Of a stretch of DNA of 64,000 nucleotides, positions 18,391 through 26,500 are shown piece by piece. A program made the position numbers and the translations under genes. How positions within the stretch are numbered: position 1 is the first letter of the stretch; each line of letters opens with the position of its first letter. The notes beneath the pieces are model-generated. The model made no database searches and was not told the origin of the DNA. It worked only from the letters and a program-made list of their open reading frames with translations. The DNA is from Verrucomicrobia bacterium LW23 (lineage in GTDB: Bacteria > Verrucomicrobiota > Verrucomicrobiia > Methylacidiphilales > UBA1321), in assembly GCA_003054695.1 (NCBI GenBank), contig QAZA01000007.1:1-64000 (forward strand), given 5' to 3'.

Positions 18391-21300
18391 TTATGGCGTT
18401 CCGATGGAGGTCGGCATGCTCTTGTTGTTGGTGGTGCCATCGCCGAGCTGGTGGCGGGCGTTGGCGCCGGTGCCCAGGACGGTGCCGTCGGCCTTGACGA
18501 TCAGCGTGTGGTCCCAGCCGGAGGCGATGCCGGCAATATCGGTAAGGGTGAGCAGCACCGGTACGGCGTAGTCGGCGGTGTCGCCCGTGCCGAGCTGGCC
18601 GGAGGCGTTGTTGCCGAACGTGTAAAGCGCGCCCGTGTTGGTGAGGACGACCGTGTGCTCCGCGCCGGCGGCGACGGCCGTGACGGTGATGCCGGCCAGC
18701 GCGCTGACCGCCTGCGGCGTGGCGGCGCGCGACGTATGCCCCAGGCCGAGCTGCCCAAAGCCGTTGGCGCCCCAGCCGTAAAGTGTGCCGGACTGGCTCA
18801 GCGTAAGCGTAAAGTGTTCTCCCGCAACAAGTGCCGTGATCTCGGCCAGTGGGGCAGGGGAGACGGGAGTGCTGCCGGGCGCAGGCACCTGCGCCGGCAC
18901 CCAGGCGGTCAGCGCAGCATCGCCCAGGCCAAGCTGCCCGTCCTTGCCCTCGCCCCATGTGTATACATGCCCATCCGATGTAAGCGCCACGCTGTGCCGC
19001 TGCCCGGCCGCGATAGCCACCACGTTGGCAAGATCCGCAAGTGGCACAGGCGCAGTGCTTTCCGGCACATAACCGGGGGAGCCGGGAGCGCCCAGGCCGA
19101 GCTGGCCCGAGGCGTTGGAGCCCCACACCCACACGCGCCCGGTGCTGTCCAGCGCCAGGCTGTGCGACTGGCCCGCGGCAACGGCGGTGATGTTGGTGAG
19201 GCCGGGGACGCTTTGAGGGGCGGAAGCATCGGCGCGCGAGCCGGTGCCCAGCTGCCCGAAGTAGTTGTCGCCCACAGACTTAACACTTCCGCCCGCCACC
19301 AGGAAAAGGGTGTGCCCGCCTCGGCTGGAAATGGCGCCGATCGACGTCTCCAACGCCACGGGCTGGGGAACATCCGTCGCCGGCGTTAACCCCAACTGCC
19401 CCAGCGAGTTAGCGCCCCAGCCCTTGAGCTTGCCACTCTCCGGCGGCAACCCGCCCGTCCAGTACAGAGAGCTGTCGCCGAAGGCCGACACACGCGCCGG
19501 CACAGGCTCCTCTGGTTCGATATCCGGTTGCCGCACAACGATTAACGTCGCCGCTGACGCGGCCTGCGGCCCGGTGGAATGCGTCGCCACCGCCGTAAGC
19601 GCATAGGTGCCGGCGGGCACGCCGGCCCATGTGTAAGTGTATGGCGCTGAGGCATCTTCGCCGATTTTGACGGCGTCGCCTTCCACGCCGCCCAGCACCG
19701 GCGCCGCGTAAAACTCCACCTTGGTAATCACCCCGATGTTGGTCGTCGCCGTGCCGGCAAGCTCTACCTGCGCCGGCGACTCGTAGAGAGAGCCGGCGGC
19801 GGGCGCCGTCAGCGCCACCTCCATCGTCACCGGATCGGGATCGGGCGGCGGCACGGTTACCGCGGGCGCGTAGGTCATCTCACCGCCGTACATGTTGAGC
19901 TGATCGGCCTTGATCGTCCCCTTTAACACCGTGCCGCTGTTGATGTTAACCGTGCCCGACGGCGCCACCACATGACCGTAAAGCTTGCCGCCCGAGTTGA
20001 GACCCACCCCGCCGTTGCTGACCTTGAGCGTCAGCCACTCCGGGTGCTCTTCGTTGCCTACCGTGGCGCTTGTATTCAGGTCGTTGCGCAGCCTAATCTC
20101 CACAGGCCCAAGCACTTCGATCTTGACCGACTGGCTGTTGAGGTTGAGCGCCTGGAACTCGTACATCGCCGGTTCCGTGGCGGACGGCGCCCCTTCTGAC
20201 GGGGCGGTGCCCAGCTTTAACGTCCACTGGTTGTTGATGGTGAACGACCCGTAAACGCCCGGCGGCACCGTCAGCGTACCTGTGCTCGCGTTGCAGTTCA
20301 GATCGCGAACCGTCGCCCAGTCGCCTGTCGTATCGCTCGGGCCGTTCAGGCTCACCGATCGCGTTCCGGTCGGATTCGCCGGCGGGGCCACCGTCGGCAT
20401 CGTGACCGGATCGATCCGCGTCGTGAGGTAACGCACCCCGCCGCCGTGGTTGATGGTGAGCCGGAAATTCGTCGGCGTCTCCGCGCCCGTGCCCGTCTTG
20501 ATGCCGCCATACGTGATCTGCGGCGGCTGCCCGTTGAGGGTCACCTGCGGAACGCCCGGCACCAATAGGTCGCCCGTAATCACGCCGCCCCAGTTCAGGC
20601 TAACATCTTCACCCAGAAGCATTTGGACGGAGCCGTCAATACGGCTGTTGAGGTTGGGCCGATGCCGCACAATCGCCGTAAGTCGCTCGCCCACAGTCGG
20701 TTCCCCTGGCACATACTCGGTGCCGGCGCCCGAGCCGCTACCACCTCCCGTGCCATTTCCGCCCGAGCCATTGCCGCCGGTACCCGTCCCACCCATGCCG
20801 CTTCCGCCGGAACCCGTTCCGTCGCCGGCAGTTACAGCGTTACGCACGGTGGCCATCTGCTGCGGAGTAAGAACCGAGTCCCACAGCCGCACTTCGTCCA
20901 GGCTGCCGCGCCAATGGGCGCCCCAGCCCCGGCCAATCGAAAACTCCTTCGCCGTAACCCCATAAGCCCCAGTAATTTGCCGCGACGCCTCCAGATTCCC
21001 GTCCACGTAGAGCAAAGCCGTGCGCCCCGACGCGCTAAAGCTCAGCGCCACATGGTGCCACTGCGCATCGGCGACCGCCACGCCCCCGCCCAGGTTTTGC
21101 ACCACCTGGCCGCGCAGCACATCGGTATCCACTCGCGCCCGCACCTTGCCGGAGGGGGCAACATCCAATTGCCAACCCAGCCCAGCCTCATCCAGTCGCT
21201 GAAAAATCACCTTGTGATTGCTTGTATCTGCGGTACGTATCCACGCCGATACCGTAAAATCGCCCCAAATGCGCGCCGCATCCGGCTTCACCTCCACAAA

Positions 21301-22641
21301 CCCGTGCGTTCTGCCGCTCCCCTCCAACACCAGCGCGTTCCCCAGCTTACCCGCGCCAAAAGATTCCCGCACGAGCCCATCTGCCACCCCCCGCAGCCGC
21401 CCCGTCTGCGCGCTCGCGCTGTGATCAAACACATACCTGAAATCCGAAAGCTGCGGCGGCCCGTTCGTGCTGTTCAGCTCAAAGGGCCAGTATCCCACCA
21501 GGTGATCAGGGGACACCGCCGCCGCCGGGCCGCTCCCCGTCGCCAGCCCCTGCCGATACACCTGCAGCCACGTCAGTCCCGCTCCGTCGGGCGCCACGCC
21601 GGCGGCGTCCGCCGCGTCGGTCGGGTTCAGACCCAGGACCACCTCCGCACCATCCGGCACACCGTCCCCGTCCGAATCCTTCTGCCCGAGATGCGTCCCC
21701 GCAGCCGCCTCCCCAGCAACGCTAAGTCCATCACCATCAGGCAGATCCGAATGCGTGATGGGGAGCGACGCCACTTCTGAGTCCGAAAGCGCCTTCTTAT
21801 ACAGCCGGATTTCATCGACAGCGCCCTTCCAGGAAACGCCACCCCATCCTTTGTCTCCGATCCGAAAATCGGTTACCTCAGCTCCAAAACCCCCCGATAC
21901 AAGGCGCGTCGCCTCCAACCGCCCGTCCAGAAATAGCCGCGCCTCACCCGTCGCCCCCACATACACCAGCGCCGCCTGATGCCACCCACCATCCTTGACA
22001 AGTCCCTCCACCACAGCAGCCTGCAACACCTGCTCCCCACCGCTCGACGTCCGAAACCGCGCAATAAGCTGCCCGTTTGGCGCCGTCCCCAGCTCCCAGC
22101 CCAGCCCGTTACCACCCAGCCAACGCCCGATCACCTGCAAATCCCCGGCAGCTTCCGGCACCGCTCCCGTCCGCACCCACGCACTAAACGTAAAGTCTCC
22201 GGCAGAGCCACCCGATCCGCCCGATCCACCCAGCCCGTAAGCCGCCTGCCCGGGCGCTCCAACCACCTGAGCCGCAAGATAATAGGTACCGCCCAGCTCC
22301 GCCCCGGAATCAAAGACGCCCAGCTTCCATAGCACCCCGCCCGGCGCCCCCACCTCCGGCGCCACTGGCGCCCCATCCACCGAAGCCACCACCAGCGCCA
22401 GCCCGTTCGTGCTCCGATCGGAGGCCGCCAGCCCGCCCGTTTCGTTCACCTGCCACCAGCCCGCCAGCGAGGTCTCAGCCGTAACATTAGTGCTCAGCTG
22501 ATGAGCTACTTTCCACGCATCATCCAGCCCGTCCTCCGTATAGCTCCCCGCAAAAGCCCCCAGCAGACCCACAAAACTGAGCAACGCGAGCAAGAAAACA
22601 TGTCTTACATCTGCCCAGGATTGCGTATCCTTATGCTGCAT
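18391..22641 (-). CDS. Exported LamG / RCC1-repeat protein
   Basis: 1416 aa from ATG 22641, chosen because a signal peptide (HVFLLALLSFVGLLGAFAG) follows; the frame stays open to 22845 and no ribosome site settles the start. Modules in order: LamG 1 (about 65-290, DFTFSAWVRTG and WHQAALVYVG); an acidic calcium-type loop DSDGDGVPDGAEVVLGLNP (about 325-345); LamG 2 (about 390-600, DFTVSAWIRTA and WHHVALSFSASG); a Gly-rich linker (about 604-644); a beta region with a bactofilin/anchor-like GGKLYGHVVAPSGTVNINSG stretch; an Ig-like module; then about six RCC1 repeats (WGxNxxGQLGxG...AAGxxHTxALT, about 1060-1416). First gene of the five-gene unit. RCC1 propellers outside eukaryotes are usually binding scaffolds; the ligand is unknown. 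Confidence 0.85.
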   Translation of the reverse strand: MQHKDTQSWADVRHVFLLALLSFVGLLGAFAGSYTEDGLDDAWKVAHQLSTNVTAETSLAGWWQVNETGGLAASDRSTNGLALVVASVDGAPVAPEVGAPGGVLWKLGVFDSGAELGGTYYLAAQVVGAPGQAAYGLGGSGGSGGSAGDFTFSAWVRTGAVPEAAGDLQVIGRWLGGNGLGWELGTAPNGQLIARFRTSSGGEQVLQAAVVEGLVKDGGWHQAALVYVGATGEARLFLDGRLEATRLVSGGFGAEVTDFRIGDKGWGGVSWKGAVDEIRLYKKALSDSEVASLPITHSDLPDGDGLSVAGEAAAGTHLGQKDSDGDGVPDGAEVVLGLNPTDAADAAGVAPDGAGLTWLQVYRQGLATGSGPAAAVSPDHLVGYWPFELNSTNGPPQLSDFRYVFDHSASAQTGRLRGVADGLVRESFGAGKLGNALVLEGSGRTHGFVEVKPDAARIWGDFTVSAWIRTADTSNHKVIFQRLDEAGLGWQLDVAPSGKVRARVDTDVLRGQVVQNLGGGVAVADAQWHHVALSFSASGRTALLYVDGNLEASRQITGAYGVTAKEFSIGRGWGAHWRGSLDEVRLWDSVLTPQQMATVRNAVTAGDGTGSGGSGMGGTGTGGNGSGGNGTGGGSGSGAGTEYVPGEPTVGERLTAIVRHRPNLNSRIDGSVQMLLGEDVSLNWGGVITGDLLVPGVPQVTLNGQPPQITYGGIKTGTGAETPTNFRLTINHGGGVRYLTTRIDPVTMPTVAPPANPTGTRSVSLNGPSDTTGDWATVRDLNCNASTGTLTVPPGVYGSFTINNQWTLKLGTAPSEGAPSATEPAMYEFQALNLNSQSVKIEVLGPVEIRLRNDLNTSATVGNEEHPEWLTLKVSNGGVGLNSGGKLYGHVVAPSGTVNINSGTVLKGTIKADQLNMYGGEMTYAPAVTVPPPDPDPVTMEVALTAPAAGSLYESPAQVELAGTATTNIGVITKVEFYAAPVLGGVEGDAVKIGEDASAPYTYTWAGVPAGTYALTAVATHSTGPQAASAATLIVVRQPDIEPEEPVPARVSAFGDSSLYWTGGLPPESGKLKGWGANSLGQLGLTPATDVPQPVALETSIGAISSRGGHTLFLVAGGSVKSVGDNYFGQLGTGSRADASAPQSVPGLTNITAVAAGQSHSLALDSTGRVWVWGSNASGQLGLGAPGSPGYVPESTAPVPLADLANVVAIAAGQRHSVALTSDGHVYTWGEGKDGQLGLGDAALTAWVPAQVPAPGSTPVSPAPLAEITALVAGEHFTLTLSQSGTLYGWGANGFGQLGLGHTSRAATPQAVSALAGITVTAVAAGAEHTVVLTNTGALYTFGNNASGQLGTGDTADYAVPVLLTLTDIAGIASGWDHTLIVKADGTVLGTGANARHQLGDGTTNNKSMPTSIGTP
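18400..19470 (-). repeat. RCC1 repeat array
   Basis: About six to seven tandem units of 50-65 codons with WGxNxxGQLG followed by VxAIAAGxxHSVALTxDG. The last unit stops after QLGDGTTNNKS without the expected AAG..HSLAL half, so the propeller is open-ended or closes with an N-terminal strand. Confidence 0.8.
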
Positions 22642-23516
22642 GCATTGCAAAGACAAGCTTACGTGCCGCGCATCTCTTATAACGAGATGATATGATAAGC
22701 GTGCAGATTCCATAAAATCGAACCACAGCATGGGCGATGATCTGCTACAAAAGGTGCATACATACCTAAAGCCCTGCAAGCGAAATCGACCGATTTCCAA
22801 CGTGACACAACGTGCCGCACGCGTAACAATCGCCAGAAACCGCACGCCCGCTTAGACTTGCATCACTGTGACGCGATTGAAAATTCTTTTTAAAAAACAT
22901 CTTTCTTCAACCGTCATCATCGCTTTTCTTTTCAGAGGACGCAATCGAACCTTCCCTCACGCTTGTATAAGTTACTTTCGCTCAAGAGATTGTGAACGGG
23001 CGCAGATCTTTGTTCTGCCCAGTTCAGGCGAAGGATGCTCGCCGAGATATCTGTAGAGGTTTTTAAAGGTAGCAAAGTGCGTCCTTACCGCATATTCGCT
23101 CAGCGCTGCCGTGGTCAAGGGCTTGTCGACCAGGGCCATACGATGGAAACAGAGCGGTGGGCATTGTCGGGCATAAAGCGCGATCCGGTCCAGGACATAC
23201 TCCGGCGGCTTTTTTCGATGCCAGAAAGTCCGGTACGTATCCTGCTCCCGGGTATTTTATGGGGATGCGGAGTATTACGCTACCGCGATAACAAACGCAT
23301 GCATCCCTTGCCAACTCTCACTTTCTATCCGGCATGCCCGTGGTCGAGATGGACAAGAATCTGGCGACAGCCCTTCTCCACCGCGTCGGAACCTTCAACG
23401 AGGCATTATCAATAAAACATACATGCTTTGGCTCGGAAATTATGGGTGGTGCCCTTTAGAAATGACATTCAGGCCATTCTGGAAGGAATCGAGGCGAAGG
23501 CCGCAGAGGAAACGAA
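22642..23516. other. Long gap upstream of the five-gene exported-protein unit
   Basis: About 875 bases without a convincing intact gene. The part next to 22641 must hold the promoter of the five-gene unit; an AT-rich patch lies at about 22878-22905, but no confident -35/-10 pair could be picked. The middle holds a protein-like minus-strand frame described separately (22972-23256). A short plus-strand frame at 23334-23459 (starts MPVVEMDKNLATALLHRV) also has protein-like composition. Both may be gene relics. Confidence 0.4.
22972..23256 (-). pseudogene. Protein-like open frame, possible gene relic
   Basis: An open frame of 94 codons ends at TAA 22974-22972 and has no ATG before 23139. Its translation has ordinary protein composition (for example PPEYVLDRIALYARQ and ALSEYAVRTHFATFKNLYRY), unlike the chance frames around it. 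In-frame stops lie just upstream (23257-23259), and the same frame becomes protein-like again beyond them (ESWQGMHAFVIAVA). This fits a decayed gene better than a working one. A 55-aa product from ATG 23139 cannot be excluded. No family was recognised. Confidence 0.25.
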
Positions 23517-26500
23517 TCAGGGTTGCGGGACGGGGACTTCGGTGCTGAACAGATCGAAGCTGGACGTGTGAACCAGGCCGGGGGCGGGAGTGGGGGGAGG
23601 CGCGTAGAAGATGCGTCCGTTTGGATCGGGGAACAGAAGCTGGGTTGTGTACTCGTCTTCGGATAGGTTATTGCGGCCGCGGGTGGCGTTGAATGCGTCC
23701 AGGCTGATGAGACTGCGTTGGACGCGAAGGAGCGGGGCGTTGGGCGACAGGGCATAGGTGTAGTTGGGACTGGAGAGCCGGGCCAGGTCGCCCAGGGTGA
23801 AGCGTACGTTGCCAGTGCCATCTGTCAGGAAGCCCAGGTTTCCCGCAAAGACGTCGGCAAAGGTGTCGTTGAAGGCCAGGCCGCCGGTGAAGGTGAAGCG
23901 GAATTGCGGTATGGGGCGGCCGGTCTCAACGGTTTGGTCGGCGTCCGGCAGAATAGTGAGGAGGCGGGGAGCGATGTTGAAGCTGCCGGGCGTGAAGCTG
24001 AAGGCGTAGTTGCCGATGTTGGTGACGGTGAGGCTGCCCTGGCCGATGGTGTAGGCGCCGGCGTTTTCGCCGGGAGTGCGGCTGGGGGATCCGCTGAGCA
24101 CATCGGCAAATGCAAGGCTGCCGTCGGTGATCTGGTAGAGGAGTTGCGGGTCCACTTCGCCGTAGACTTTGCCCTGGCCCGGCAAGGCGGCCACAGTGAT
24201 GGGGCGCGGGGTAATGGTGTAGAATCGGGGCACGGAGTCGAAGGTGACGAGGTAGTTGGAGTTGATCGGCGTGAGGCCGGCCAGGCTGATGAGGTAGGCG
24301 CCAACGTTCTCGCCGGGGGCGCGGGTGAGGCTGCCTGAAATGACGCTGCTGAGGGTGTCCGAGAAGGCGAAGCCACCCGTTACGCTGAACAGGAGAGGCG
24401 TATCGGCGTTGCCGTACACTTTGCCCTGGCCTGGCAGCGCGCCGATGGTAATGGGACGCGGATCGATGGTCAGGCTGGCGGGCAGCAGGGTCAGGTCGTA
24501 GTTGGAGAGCACGCTTGCGCCCAGGCTATTTACGATGTTGACGGTGCCCAGCGTGATGGGATAGGAGCCGACGTCCTCGCCACCGGCGTGGGACAGGAGG
24601 CCGACCACGGCGTCGCTAAAGGCGAGCCCGCCCGGGGAGACGGTGTAGGTGCCGGGATCCGCATCGCCGTAGTTTTTGCCGAGCCCGGTCGGGGTCAGGT
24701 CGATGGGGCGGCGCAGGATGGTGAAATCCGCTCCAATGTAGGTGAGGTTGTAGTTGGCCGCGCCGGTAAACGTATCCAGCGTGACGGCATACGGGCTGCC
24801 CGCCACGGTTTCGCCGGGCGCGCGCGCGAGGGTGATGCTGTCCCCGCTGACAAGGCCGCCATCGGGGCCGGTGACGGCGAAGGTGAGTGTGGGGTCGGCA
24901 TTGCCGTATGTTTTGGACAGCGTGTCGGCCGTTACCGTAATGGTCCGCGGGTTGATGGTGAGGTCGGCGCCGACGTACGTCATGATGTAGTTGGAGGCGC
25001 CGACAAACGTGTCCACCGTTATGGCGTACGGGCCGCCGGCTACGGTTTCGCCGGGCGCGCGTGTGAGCGTAATGCTGTCGCCGGAGACGAGGCCGCCATC
25101 GGGGCCGGTGACGGTGGAGGAGAGCGTGGGGTCGCTGTTGCCGTAGACCTTGGCCTGGGCATCCGCGGTTACCGTTATCGTGCGGGGATCTATAGTAAAG
25201 AGGACGCCACTGGTGAAGCTGAAGGTGTACTGCGTGGCGCCGTAGGTAGTAAGGGCAAAGGTGTTGCCGATGAGATACGTGCCAGCACTCTCCCCCAAAG
25301 CTCGGTTAAGCGCGCCTGTCAGGACGTCGGCATACGTATCGCCGGCGTAGAGCGCCTGGCCGGTGTTGGTGAAGGTGAGCGTGGGGTCGCTCAGGCCGTA
25401 GATTTTGCTTAGCGCATCGGGCGTGATAATGATGTTGCGCAACGGGCGCACTTCAAAAGCGCCGATGTCATCGGCCGCGCCTTCCGGGCGGACGAAAGCG
25501 GCGCCGCGCTGGTCGTATGTCAGCGTGGTGCTGCCTGCGTCAATGGCCAGGCTGCCGGCGAGCAACGAGATGGTGCGGGTGGTGCCGCCGTAGAAATCGA
25601 GTGTGCCCAGCAACGGATCGGTAGGATCGGCCGTATTACCGTAAAAGACGCCATCGTAGACGAGGTTGGAGCCATCCACATTGCCGACGATGTTGGGCCC
25701 GCTTACGAAGAAGTTGGTGCCCTGCGCAAAGACGTCCGGAGCGGAAAATGGGGACGTGTTTCCTGCAATAATGGTGTTATTGAGGCTGATTATGGAGTTC
25801 GATACACCGGGGCCGGGAAAGACAGAGACGTAAATACCTCCGCCCGAGATGACGGCCGAATTGTAAGCGACGGTGACGGAATCCAGCGTAAGCACCGTAA
25901 ACGTGGTGGCGGCGATGCCCCCGCCACTGTCACCGGCAATGTTGAGTGCAATTGTGGAGTTGAAAATCGCCCCACTCCCGGTGCCGGAGAGGCGAAGACC
26001 GCCGCCCGTGGCGTGGCGGCGCTGATCGCCCGTGCCGTTGGTGCCATAGATGGAGACGGTGGAGACCTGGTTCTCGGAAATCTCGGCGCTGGTAATCTGT
26101 AAAGTGCCTGGGCTGGCGAACTCAATACCTCCGCCATGGGCCTCGACAAAGAGATCCGCCTGCTCCGCGTTGATCACAGAGTTGAGCTGTGCGTTATTGG
26201 TGCCGCTTGCCTGCGCAGTATTGTCGACAAATCGCGAGTTCACAATACTCACGGATCCTCCCGAGGCAATGAGGCCGCCACCTTGCGAGAGGACAGAAGC
26301 CTGGGCCGTTGTGATGGAGTTGGAGTTGAGAGTGGCCGCCACGTTGGCCTGGGCGATGGCGCTGTTGCCGGAGATGACGGAGTCCTGCAAGAGGAGGTTG
26401 CCACCAAGGAAGTAGATGCCGGCACCGCGGGTGTCGGCACTAACCACTGCGCTGGCGGACGCCGTCGAGGTAATCGTGGGATTGTTGGAGCCCGTGTATT

